Below are positions 36,336 to 54,900 of a stretch of DNA of 64,000 bases, in pieces; position 1 is the first letter of the stretch; each line of letters begins with the position of its first letter. The DNA lies in the NCBI GenBank assembly GCA_013396655.1, contig WBMV01005054.1, positions 680,934 through 744,933 of the forward strand, written 5' to 3'. Source of the DNA: Campylorhamphus procurvoides. Taxonomy: Eukaryota > Chordata > Aves > Passeriformes > Dendrocolaptidae. The notes below the pieces were generated by a model. That model did not search any database, was not told the origin of the DNA, and was given only the letters and a program-made list of their open reading frames with translations. The translations under genes were made by a program, and so were the position numbers.

Positions 36336-39165
36336 TGGAGGTGAGAGGAGGAGAAAAAAGAACATTGATACTGACAAGACAGCTGAACAATTTACATATA
36401 AAATCACCACATTAACTGAGTGTATACATGGACAGGCATGGGAAGTCAAGGTGAGTTTGTGGATGTCAGCAGCCACTGGAAGATCTAGGACAATATCAAA
36501 CCCATCTAGTCCTGTGAGGCATAACAGGCACAGAGATACAGTGATATGGCTCAATATGGGCCAATGGATCCTCTCCCCTAGGGGAAGATCCTCTGGGGAA
36601 AGAACAACAGACTAGGATAAGGACAGGGAAATTTTTCATTTTCTGCTAATGGCTCCATTACTCAGGACATGGTCACCACAGGTCTGATTCTCATTTATGA
36701 GTGACAGATGCCTTACACACAAAAGAGGGAAGAACATCCAGTGACAAATACTCATTTTCTGAGTATTCTCTTGCTTTCTGAAGACCTTTTTGGACTGGCC
36801 AGGTTATTGTTAGCCCTATCAGCAGAGGCAAAAGCAGACTGCAGTCTCAATCCAGGCACAGAAGTTGAGGTCAGCACCTGATCTGGAGGGTAGCTGGTCT
36901 GTGTTATGCCAGTTTGAGAGTAAAGGAAAAGCGAGATTAATCTGGGTGACTCTGATCTGAAAGGGATCAGTCCAAGTCTCTCTTGTGTCTCTCTTTTTTT
37001 CTCTTGTTCTCTCTCGCTGTCTCCCTCTCTCTCCTTCTGCACCCTCCAACACACTTCTCATGGCAGACCCTACCTGTCCCACCTGTTTGCAACACCAAAG
37101 CAGTGTCCCAGCCTTCCTAATTGGAGGTGCCCAATTGCCCATCACGTCAGGGTTTGGCATGGAAACAGCACTCGGCTCACTTAGAGAGAGCCTTGAGCAA
37201 ACAAGCTCTCCATTCACCACAAGGTCACTGCTGACACAGGGCGAGAATCTGCAGGGAGAGAAGAGACTGTTAAGGGGAACAGATGTGCCTTTTGTCAGGG
37301 CTCCAGATATGTGAAATACAGATCCCAGCACATACTACAGACTAGAGACACCCTGGCAAACCTTATACAGGGAAGATTTGTGATGCCTTCAGGATCACTC
37401 CAGCTCTGGCAAAATTTTCTAGAGGTGTGGATGGACAGGGTCATGCTCCCGATGAATTAGCTTCTTGGAAGGGAGAATGACTTAGTGAAAAACAAGAAGG
37501 ACCCTGAGGCTCACCTTTACACATCTCAACAAACTTCTTGGGATTCTGAAACTCTTTTTCTATTGAAATTAAAGCTGGAGATCTCAAAGGAAAGGACTCT
37601 CAATCTTATTAACTACTTTCAGGAGGCCAGAAACACTCCAGAGACTTTTCTCCCAGATGGGATTCTCTGTAGCATCATAACTTCCTTCACAAATGTATTA
37701 ATATTACGGCTTTTATTCTGTATTTTTTTTTGTGATGCTGTACCTAGTTCTGGAAACATAGGGGAGATGTGAGATTTAAATGGATTCATTGGATATCAGA
37801 CAGGCAAACCCAATGAACTCCACAGATGTATCAAATCTTATGCTGAAGAACCCTCATCTGGTAGGCCCCATGAAAACACAGTTAGGCAACTATGCCTTAA
37901 GGCCATTTCTACAGGCTGTTGCATAAATGTTTCTTGCTTTGAAGCATTTGAACTTTGAAGGACTGGAATTGTTTAAATTTCCTTTATTTGCAGGTGCCTT
38001 GGGCTAAGACATACTGTCCTGATAGAAGCCCATCTCTTGGGGTCTGGCAGTACTGGATTGTCCCACGCATCATGAGTGTCTGTAATGAATGGGCAGAGTA
38101 AGAAGAGATTTGAAACTCTAAGTTTGACAGTCTTTCCTCTGATATTTTTCAAATGCTGTTCTAGTGACTTAAGTCACTTGTTGAGGGAAAGAGGAGGGCA
38201 ATGGCTGCTCTAGGTATGAAAATACCTGCAAAGGGTGGCAGAGCCCAGAACAGCATGTTCATTAAAAGATCATCCCCTGAAAGGTGGAAACATAGTTAGG
38301 AATTTCTTTGGATGTTCCTCCTGCATGCAAATTAATTTTCTAGAAAAAGCCTACAAATATCAGCTATGGATGGAGATACTCATGCTGAAGCTGAAGAGCA
38401 TTTGGAGGAGTATCTGGGGTCCAGACCTGAAAGCTCATCGTTCAGGCTGTAGTTCAGCAACACAGTAAACCCAGCTTCAGGGCTTCAGAAACCCTATCAA
38501 AAATGCTAGGGCATGCAGCAGAAAGCATGGATTTTCTATAAACTCGTTTTCCTGCTCAGACAGCTGCAGTGAAGAAATTTTATCTTTAAGCAGGCATGGT
38601 CTGTCTCTGCCATTCTAACTTTGTCAAGTACCATATACCAGCTCAAATGCCATATCACACATTCTGAATAGTTTGACAGAAAAATCACTGGACATCAGTA
38701 ACTAATCTAGTTTGGATCTCCTCTGCTGGCTGCTTTGGCAGCACATGGCATAGGTAGGAATTAGTGAGTAACCCTGGCCTTAGACTGATACTGTGTTGGC
38801 ATCCACTTGGAGTCTGTCCCATATGTGGACAGCACATGTTGCAAGAGGCTTGGGATCTGCTAACAGGTGCTACCAGAATATATCTGCCTCATGCAGCTGG
38901 AGAGCAGGAGGAAGGCAGACAGGTAAGAAGAGATGGGAAATTGGTGCTACTGCTTTCTTTAGAAAAAAAATTAAAAAAAAGTATTTCTGCTTTGAATGAC
39001 AGGAGGAAGTGGATGCTAAAAGCTGAGCCTCGACTTGTTTACAATACATGAATAGAAGCTGGGACCACAGAGACCAGTAATCCGCAGTCCCTCTTGCCCT
39101 CCCCTTCCCACCTGTCTCCCCTGTTTCCCACGGCCCGGCTCCAGCTCAGGACTACCCCGACTTAC
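36336..39165 (-). other. Putative SSTR3 5'-UTR intron
   Basis: Between the SSTR3 acceptor and the donors at the CpG island I see no conserved coding sequence. A CT-rich polypyrimidine tract occupies 36,977-37,038. Confidence 0.5.
36977..37038 (+). repeat. Polypyrimidine (CT/T)-rich tract
   Basis: About 60 bases are almost pure pyrimidine on the plus strand (tctctctttttttctctt and similar). It lies about 700 bases upstream of the SSTR3 coding exon. Confidence 0.7.
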
Positions 39166-40020
39166 CTCGGGGCTGAGCTCTCTGGTAGAGACCAGGCTGG
39201 ACTGGCAGAGTTGGAGGGTCGGGATCGGGGGGCGGTCGACAGGTTTCCTTCTGTGGGACTGCGGAGTTAACTTCTGCATGGGCTCATGCCCGCGGGTGAC
39301 ATCTGACAAGAGCGGGCAGAGCCGCCGGGTACTTACGTGTCATCGGGATGTGCATTTTCCTCTTCTTCACCGGCAGAATCCGTGTCATGTTTCTTAAAAG
39401 CCTTAGAGCAAAGCGGTCCCGGAGGGAGCGAGCCCCGCCGTGCGCCACGGCAGACGCGAGTCCTTCTTGCCGGACTTGCCCATCGCCCCCTCCGTGCCTG
39501 GCGTGGGAGCGGCGCCCACGCCCCTGCCCGCGGTCCGGGGCCGTGCGGTGCCTCAGCCCCACATCGGAGGGTCTGTGCCCATCGCTGCCCCCGCCGTATG
39601 CGGGGTTCGGGCAGAGGGAGCGGAGCGGCGGCACCGGGGGACGGGGTGTCGGCAGCCAATGGGCGCCACGCACGGAAACACCGGCAGGGGAAGGAGGGGA
39701 AGGACGGCAGGGCAGGAGAACGAGGAGCGGGGGGAGACACCGGGATGGAGAATAAAAACGGGAGAGGGAGGTGCAAGGAGAGGGGCAAAGGGATAGGGGG
39801 AATGTAGAAGAGGGGGGGATGAAGGAATGAGGAGTGCGGTAAAAGAAGCTGAAGACAGTGGAGAGGAGAGGGAGAGGAAGAAGAGGGATGCAGAGAGCAG
39901 CTATGTGGTGGGAGAGTGGCGTGCAGGAGGGGGCGGCTCGCCTCGGCCTCCCTAGGCGGACACCCAGGAGACGGCCTCCCTCTTCCGAGGGGCTCAGAGC
40001 TGCACGGACACGGCAAAACC
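39160..40020 (-). promoter_or_regulatory. SSTR3: CpG island, probable SSTR3 promoter and first exon
   Basis: The segment is strongly GC- and CpG-rich, most dense at 39,330-39,660. On the minus strand it offers two good donors: GACAC|gtaagt with last exon base 39,337, and CCGAG|gtaagt with last exon base 39,166. Either could splice to the SSTR3 acceptor at 36,334 as a non-coding first exon. The long open frames on both strands follow from GC composition and match no protein I know. Promoter assignment is inference from position and composition. Confidence 0.55.
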
Positions 40021-40024
40021 TTCT

Positions 40025-42440
40025 GGCTGGCAAGACGCTCAGAAATCGCCATGAATGTTGGGCACACAAACCCTTCTCCATTCTATTCTGCCCTATAAAC
40101 ACCTCCACGTGGATGGAGATGAGAGCAGATGGCCAAATAGAGGGCTGCCTCTTTCAACTCTTTTCCTTCCCTGGCTCCATGAACAGTCTTCTGTCGTTTG
40201 CATTTTTGTTGGGAAAATGCTCCGGTTCAACAGCCCCAAACTCTCCTACCAGATTTCCTTTCTGCCAGAAGGCATAGACCCAGAAGAAATGCATCTAAGA
40301 AAGAAATTAATCTCCTTTGTGTGAGCAGTTCTCCCAGAAAGGACATGAGGATTTTCCTATTCCATTCCCTGCACAAAGGGCTTCCCTGTCATCCTCACCC
40401 CCTTCCCTGCCCTGCAGCTAATATCAGTGACTCCTTGTCCTGTGCAGTCCCCCAGTTCTTGACATTTGGCACTGCTGTTGTGAGCATTTGAGCCCCTAGG
40501 GCCAATTCCAGCCTTAGCAAAAGAAGGCAGTATCTCTGTGAGCAGAACATAGCCGGGGTCTAAAATCTGGCAATCCAAATCTACTTGAGCAACTTTATGT
40601 TCAGCCAGTGTTGCTCCTAGGTGAGCTGATGAAGGCAGTACTGGTCTTCAAAGCTGTCAGGCCACCTTAGGCTAGAACTTGACCACAATGCTATCTGGAG
40701 ACACACAAGAGATATGAGGCCTCACTGGGGAAGGAACAGCATGGGTTGCACCCAGAGGGTTTTTTTGCCGTGGCAGAGCAGGTATTTGTAGCACCATTCA
40801 GGAGCTCCCAGGCTCCCGTCTTAGAAGAAACAGAGCCATACAAGAGCAGAGCTCTACCCAGGCCTACTGACGCTTGCAGGAGTTGCTAGCATAAGCACAG
40901 TCATAGGATCACAAATTCCAGGTCTCCAGATCACTTCCTCAATTCTCTGAGTCCTGCCCCATTCTCAGCTCTAATAGGGTTGTACAAACAGCTTAAACTG
41001 TGTTGGTAGGAGAGCTCAGCCTGTGTACCTTCACAGGTAGGAAGATACATAAATTTTGTTTCATGCACATGATCAGCATTGCTCTACATGGTAGGGGATG
41101 GGGCAGGCTGAGAAGGCAAAAGCCAAGGCTTGAAAACTAGAGAGGAAGTAATAAACCACTGGGAATACATTGGTTTGAGTAATGCTTAGGATGTTTAAAG
41201 GTCAGATCCAATTCTCAAGGGCTTTGTGTCCCTTGTCCTTCCACAGGTATATGTCCACATCAGAGACTTAATTTTTGCTCATCTGGACTTATGTTGACAT
41301 AATTTACATTACCTTTGGATGGGGCCTGGGCAATTCACGCAGCAGCCCATGTGCAGTGCCGATATTTGTGGAACTCATTGCCACAGGGTGCCCTCCACAG
41401 TTGCTCTGGACTTTATCAGTAGGCAATGTGTCATATCACTGAATTAGCTGCCTTACTCTGATGCAGCCATGAATTGAAATTGCAGAATTTTCCCTGGCAG
41501 CAGGATACTTCAGAGGTTTCACTGTGGCGGGTTGTAGCTGGCACAATCCATGCACCTCCTCAGGGCAGGAAGCAGCCTTTGAAGCTCAGAAGTGTTGCTG
41601 CATCTAGGAGTGGTAATCTGGCTCAGCTCCATAGTTTCTCTATGCCCTCCTAGGACTGCAGGATTTTGCAGTGCCAATCATTGCACCCTGAGCCCTCCTC
41701 CCTCCTGCAAGCAGTGGCAGTAGTAGCCACCCTGTAACACTTACTCTCAAGTCCCTGCAATGCATCAGGAAAGCAGGTGCTCACAGCTGCCAGATCCATA
41801 GTACCGCTGGGACCACTCTCTTCAGCTTAATTTTAGTATCTTGGAGGCAATTTGTCTGGACTGGTGACTCATTCCTCCCTCTTTAATTTTTTTTTCTGCC
41901 CTCCCCCTTCCTATTCTTGCTCTGGCTGTGCCTGGCAGCGTGAGTGAATGCCAATACTGATATGAGTCCTTGTGATGTGATCTTAGGAAGATTAATGCAG
42001 CAATGTTGTGGGGAAAGGATGTCCACAGCAACCTGCAGGGGCAGTTCCCATGGGGAGGAGTCTGGGTCCAGATGTCCCCTCCCAAAGCCTGCATTCCATC
42101 CTCTGTGCATCTCCGAGGGGAGACAACTTTTCCTTTGAATGCATGGAGACCGAGAAGAGGAAAGGCAAAAGCAAAGGTGCAATCACCTCACTGTCTTTGG
42201 TTGTCACACAATACTTGCACTTTACAGAGGACGGCAGGGGCCTCAGTTGAGAACTTAGCAACTTGGTGCATAAATCATGGCTTGTCTCTTCATTCTATCA
42301 TGCCCGAGGCTCACCAGGCTCAGTGTGGTTCCGCCTGGGTTGTTGCTGCTGAAAGAGGAGCACAGCTGGTATGTGCCTTCACCAAGTTGTCCCATTGCTC
42401 ACTGCTTCAGGGCTGTGTCCCCCACAGTGCAACACATCAC
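40025..42440. other. Non-coding stretch between the SSTR3 promoter and the RAC2 3' end
   Basis: I see no coding exon, no clear transposon and no structured RNA. A sequence near 40,900 (gtcataggatcacaaattcc) faintly recalls a CR1 terminus but is too diverged to call. Confidence 0.5.
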
Positions 42441-42444
42441 AGAC

Positions 42445-43480
42445 ATGACAAGAATAGAGTCTGTTTATTGGGTCTTATTCAACATGCTGTAACCTCAGGG
42501 GCCCAGGAGGAAGGGAAGGGGCAGGTGGGGTGAGGCAAGTGTGGGGAAGTTGTGCAAACCGACACAAACCAGTGCTACAGACCCACAGTCTTTGAAGCCA
42601 GCAGAAGTAAAAAAGCGCAGTGACTGCCACAAGCTGAGCTTGTGCTGAGCTCCGGGAAGCTGGAGGACCTGTCACTCTCCTGCATGCTGGGCAGCACTTG
42701 GCATCAGGACAGGGCCGGGATCTATAGCCAAAAACATGACGGATCTCATAATACCAGCTCAACTATTTTCCAGCTCTCCCTCCCTCTGCCCTGGTAATGG
42801 TGGGAATGTGAAGGGGCAGAGTCCCAACTAGCAAGCTCTCACTCTTCTCTCCCATCAGGCTGTGGCCAGCTTTGCCTCTCATCCTGATGCCTCTCTCTTC
42901 CCTCTGCTGACTTGAGCTGAAGTGGAAGGGCAGTTAGGGACAATATGAGGAGTAAAGGAGTCCTGGAAAAGAAGCTGCTGCCTGCCAATGAACAGTAACA
43001 CAAAAACCCCCTTGAGGTGAGCAGGGCTTGGTAAGAGGAAGGACCTTTGGGCAGCTGCCATTAATAAGAAATTGGTTGGTTGGTTTGGGTTTTTTTTCTT
43101 CTAGGCAAAGACTATGGCTTTATAGCTCTCAGAGCAGGTCATCCCCAGGGCAGCCTGGATGTAGTTCCGTCTGTGGCAGAAGCACAGTCATTTCTCCTCT
43201 GTGAGGGCAAATGTGGAAAATTCTAGGCTGCCCTGCGCCAGGAGATGGGAGCAAACTTGCCCATAGTCAAGCAGAAAGGAAAGAGGAAGTTCTGGGGTCC
43301 ATCATCTCATGTCCTGTCTTTTCCCCAAGCAGCACTGCTGTCTCCTTCTCTCCCTTTGAGAGTGACCCATTCCACCAGGCTCTGCAGGTCACAGGAACCC
43401 AATAGCCCTGACGATCTGGGTTCAGGAACAGGAAAGTGCCACTGGTGCCACTCCCTGGAATCACTGTGAGACTTACTTGC
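42445..43480 (-). other. RAC2: RAC2 3'-UTR
   Basis: The untranslated tail runs between the TGA and the AATAAA signal. No intron is evident. A TTGG/poly-T patch on the plus strand at 43,072-43,100 is the only simple sequence in it. Confidence 0.55.
42464..42469 (-). terminator. RAC2: RAC2 polyadenylation signal
   Basis: AATAAA lies on the minus strand within gacccaataaacagac, 1.0 kb beyond the RAC2 stop codon. Cleavage would fall near 42,445, giving a 3'-UTR of about 1 kb in one exon. Confidence 0.6.
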
Positions 43481-50638
<7,158 letters not shown>

Positions 50639-50639
50639 G

Positions 50640-51525
50640 TCTCTGGACCCGTGGCGGAGGACAGTGCCCGGGGCAAAGGAAAGTCAGGCCAAGGCAAACA
50701 GCAGGAAGAGATGGGCGAATATCAGCCCTTGTGCCTCAGTGAATAAGAGGGTTGCAAGGAGGGAGGAAGTGGAAGAGGGAACTTTACTCGACGATCACCC
50801 TCTGGTGCCTCCTCCCCTCCCACCGCAATGCAGCTCTGTGGCAGAGGCCGTTAGCTGAAGGCAGAGCAGGCGTGGCTTCATCACTGGGATGATGACTGCT
50901 GTAATATTCTTTGTTCTCCCTGTGTGTCTCACCCACTTCTTTCCCACCTCATCCCAGTGAATGGCCGTGGGCACCAAACTGCTTCTCCAGGGGAGCTGAG
51001 CAAGGGTTAGAAGTGGGGTGAGAAAGCAGAGGGGTCGATTTTTCTCCTCCTTCCTTTGTCATCCAAACTTTGGAGGAGATGTAAGCAGGAAAGGGAATCT
51101 GAAGTGGGAGCAGGGGGGTCATGAGGGCTAATGAAGGTTTTTCAGGTCTTCCCAGTGCCCCTAAGCATCAAGGATGAAACATCGCAAGGAGCAAATCTTT
51201 GAAGGCTGAACAAGGAAGTTATGAAGCCTCTAGGAAGCACCTGCCACCATATGCTTTATCCCTCCTTCCCTGGGGGGATAAAGTCCTCCCTTCCTTCCTC
51301 ACCTGCCCTGACTACTAGTACAAAGAAGTGTTGCGTGAACCATGAAGGCCAGAAAATGCATCAAGAGATGCAATGAACAGTTTTCCCTCCCCTGTCAGTA
51401 CTGTGAAAGCCAAGACTGGTGGATGAGAGGAGCCCTTGCAAACCAGTCTCTCCTATCCAACCTCTGCCCTACTTCTGTGCAAAAGCAGCCAGTGGGAACT
51501 GCCACCAGACCCCTTCTATCTTGTC
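50640..51525. other. RAC2 upstream region
   Basis: This stretch should include the RAC2 leader and promoter. It has no CpG island and no obvious TATA box at the usual distance. A purine-rich stretch on the plus strand (ggaggaagtggaagaggga at 50,762-50,780) contains GGAA cores of the type bound by ETS/PU.1 factors, plausible for a myeloid gene but not diagnostic. Confidence 0.4.
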
Positions 51526-51955
51526 ATAGAATAGTTTAGGTTGGAAGGGGCCATTAAAGGCCATCTAGTCCAACGCCTCTGCATGAGCCAGGACATCTTC
51601 AACTAGATCAGGTTGCTCAGAGCCCTGTCCAACCCGACCTTGAATGTTTTCATGGAGGGGGCATCCACCACTTCTCTGGGCAACTTATTATAGTGTTTTA
51701 CCACCGTCATAATTAAAAAAAAAATTCTTTCTTGTATTAGTCTGAATCTACCCTCTTTTAGTTTATAACCCTTTGTCCTATCACTACAGTCCCTACCTAA
51801 AAGCCCATCCTCATCTTTCTTATAGATCTCCTTAATGTATTGAAAGGCTGCAATAAGGTCTTCCCAGATCCTTCTCTTCTTCAGGCTGAACAACCCCAGC
51901 TCTCTCAGGCAGTCCTCATTGTCCTCAGGAGATAGAAGTTTTTTTAGCACTAAGC
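51526..51955 (-). mobile_element. CR1 LINE copy with open ORF2 C-terminus
   Basis: The left edge catagaatagtttaggttgg is the reverse complement of the CR1 3' end. Reading leftwards the element has an uninterrupted 115-codon frame containing ELGLFSLKKRRIWEDLIAAF, RFRLIQERIFF and LPREVVDAPSMKTFKVGLD. This is the C-terminal part of the CR1 ORF2 reverse-transcriptase protein. The copy is 5'-truncated and ends about 0.9 kb upstream of RAC2. Confidence 0.93.
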
Positions 51956-51959
51956 ACCA

Positions 51960-54900
51960 AGGGAAGCAATCACCCTAAGAAAGAAGAAACAAAGAGCAGA
52001 ATGATCCCAGGAAGCTCTACTCCTTCCTTTCCCTTATCAAAATGAGGGTCTGTCTCCTCTTCCTTCGTTCTCCTCCCATGCAACATTAAGCATGGAAAAC
52101 CATGTTTGTATTGATGTCTGTGTTCTCCAAACTGAAATGATGAACGGATGGGCAGGAGATGCATTTTACAGAAGGTGGGATACGGTGGCACAGAATTAAT
52201 TAAAATTTCCAGGGCTTTGTCAGGAGGGCAGTTAGACCAAGAACAGCAGCTTTGCAGCTGGGATGTTCCTGAAGGAAGGATCTTTGAGTAAAAGCATTTC
52301 TCCAGATGTTGATGACCTCTGCACTGCTGCAGCCATGGGAGGTTGTTGCAACTGACCTGCTCTGAAGGAGAGCTATCCCATCTGTCACTCCGCACTGGCC
52401 ACAACCCAGCAACCTTCAACCGTGGAATGTTTCCAAGTCTTGCAGCTATTTCAGAAGCACAAAGTGACCAGCTGTACTAGGTGTTCCCTCTGTGGGTGGT
52501 AGGGAAAGGGAAGGAAGAAAACCCATTGACACCACTGCAAGTGAACAGGACACAGGAGTGCAGGTCAGAGAAGGACATAAGGGAGAGGGACAAAGGCTGT
52601 TACAGAGAGGAGGTGGAAAGGACAGGCAGACACAGAATGTAGTGGGCCAGGAGACAGGGACTCAGAAGAGAAGGCAGGTGTATCTGGTTCTGGAGAATAC
52701 TACTGGTGGATGGAGAAAAGCCATTATAACTCCCTGGGCAATTGGACACATTGGAAGCTCTCTGTGGGAGACACCTGGGTGACAAGTGAAGGCTCAGGGA
52801 GCTGAAGCTGATAGACTATCTGGAGATTCAGGGAAATCTAGTTTGGGCAGGCCACCTGGACAGACAATCAGGAACTTAACCCCCTTCTGGGCATTCTTAA
52901 TTCTACTTTTGGAATCAGCTTCTCCAAAGGAACATCTCAGTTTTCCCCATGTATTTTCTCAGAAGGTTTCCAGTAACTCCTATGTGTCTGGGGAGAAGCA
53001 GGTGGAAGAAAAGAGAGTGAACATCTGTAGTCAGAAGGATTGTGTCTAAGGGGAAAAGAGATGGGGAGAGCTGGAGAATACACTGAGTCTTATCTGGGAG
53101 AAAGTAAGTCATATGATGATGCTAGGGATGGGATTCAAGCTGAGGCAGACTGGATGGAAACCAGACCAGTGGCGCACTAGGACCCGGTGTCAGGGACAAA
53201 CAAGGACCACTGACCTGCTGAATGCCAATGTGTGCTTTTGTCCTTGTAGTCTGGCACATGGGCTTGTAGGACTGGCAGTGTGGAAGGGACTGGAGAAGAG
53301 CACCAGTTAAATCGGGCAGGGAGGAGGGATTGCTTTGGAGAACCCACGTGCGGGTGAGCCCCATGTCAAAGACACTGTAAATCTGCATGACCAACAATGA
53401 GTTGTGGAAGTTCTGGCAAGAACTCATTTCTGGGCAAACTACTTTGGGAAGATAATTCCCTGCAACCACTATGGTTAATCAGTTCTCATCCAGTCAGAGG
53501 TCTGTGCTGTGAATCTACAAACATCCCTTCTCCAACAGTGCCACTGTAGAGAGACAATAGGGATCTACATAAAAGCTTCTAGGGTGTTTCTTTCCACCAT
53601 ATTTAAATTATTAAAAATGGGCTATTACATTCAAATAGCACATACTGGAATCACTCTCAGAACAGCTGGCACCTGCTACATTAAAACCCCTCATTTGTAC
53701 ATGCTGCAGAAAAAAGAAAGAACCCGCAGGAAGTAGGCCCATAACACCAAAATGAGCACATACAGATCTGTTGCTGCTGCTTTGATGTCCTCTCACACCA
53801 CCAAGAGGTGCTCTTGACATGAGTTTCCTTCTGCATGTGCAGCAGGACTGAGAAAAGCAGGCAGACATCTGGGGTTTCTTGTTCCCTTTGCTGAGTTTGA
53901 GGGAGACATCTATGGGAAAGAATTACTCAGTGAGACAGTTTTGCTCTGAGAGACATTCAGGGTCCTGAGCTGGGTCACCTTGGAATGATCTGTATGTGCT
54001 GGGTTTGCATGGCACCCATGTGAGACTGAGGACAAGGGAGGAAATGCATGATACCATTTCCCCCCCGCCATAAGGATCTAAAGCAGTGGGGATCCCATCT
54101 CTCCCTCTCTTTCTCTGGTATTCTGCTTCCTCAAGGATGATGGGAAAAGGGTAAGGGGGGGGTCTTTCAGAAATGGTGCTTGCACATCCCAGCCCTGCAC
54201 AGGAGGGCAGGAGCTGAGCAGGAGGTTTGTCCTTCAGCACAGACAGAGTAGCAGGGACAATTCTTTCATGGAGAGAGCACAAGGCTCATTTCTTTGTGCA
54301 CAAAGGGCATGGTCACAGCATGCATTCTCATTATCCTCAGTCCCGATAGGATTTATTTGATGTGAGGTCTCTCTCAGGCAATCCTGAGTAGCCATGAGAA
54401 CTTTTCCCTATACACTGAGCCCCCACCCAGGTAAAGAGCAATTTGCTTCAGCCTGACAAGGTTGCAAATTTGCAGTATTAGCCTTTTGCACCTTTCACTT
54501 CCCCACTGACACAGCTTCAAACCATCTGTCCCCTGCTTTTAGTTCTTGCTTTACTGCTTCTCTTCCAAAATTCCCACCCCTTCCTCTTGCTGCCCCCCTT
54601 CCTCCTCACTGCTGTGACTTCTCCAGCTGCCACATTTGTTTGAAAAGCCTGTCCTAACTTCAGAGCTCAGATCATAACTGATGTTGGTGATAATGTTCTA
54701 CAGTCCCTGCTAGAGATGTTGCAGAATTGTTTCATACCAGGTCTGTTTTCTGACATGGCCATATCAGAGGCTTCTCTAGCCAAAATTTATTCAATCAAGC
54801 AAAATTAGAAAAAGAATGGTGTTTCCAATCCAGCATCACTGAACACAAACTATTTATATTCACATCCATCATAACAACTTGCAAATGGTCTTTACTGAGC

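Noticed and set aside
36280..36390. Upstream in-frame Met extending SSTR3 by 37 residues
   Set aside because: The upstream Met lies on the intron side of the splice acceptor at 36,334, and the MDTSAF start matches the family start.
39284..40108. 274- and 244-codon overlapping minus-strand frames
   Set aside because: They lie in a CpG island where stop codons are rare. Both are Pro/Ser/Arg-rich with no motif, and three frames are open at once.
40890..40990. Possible CR1 3' end (gtcataggatcacaaattcc)
   Set aside because: Only the first dozen bases resemble CR1, and the following text does not track any CR1 3' sequence I know.
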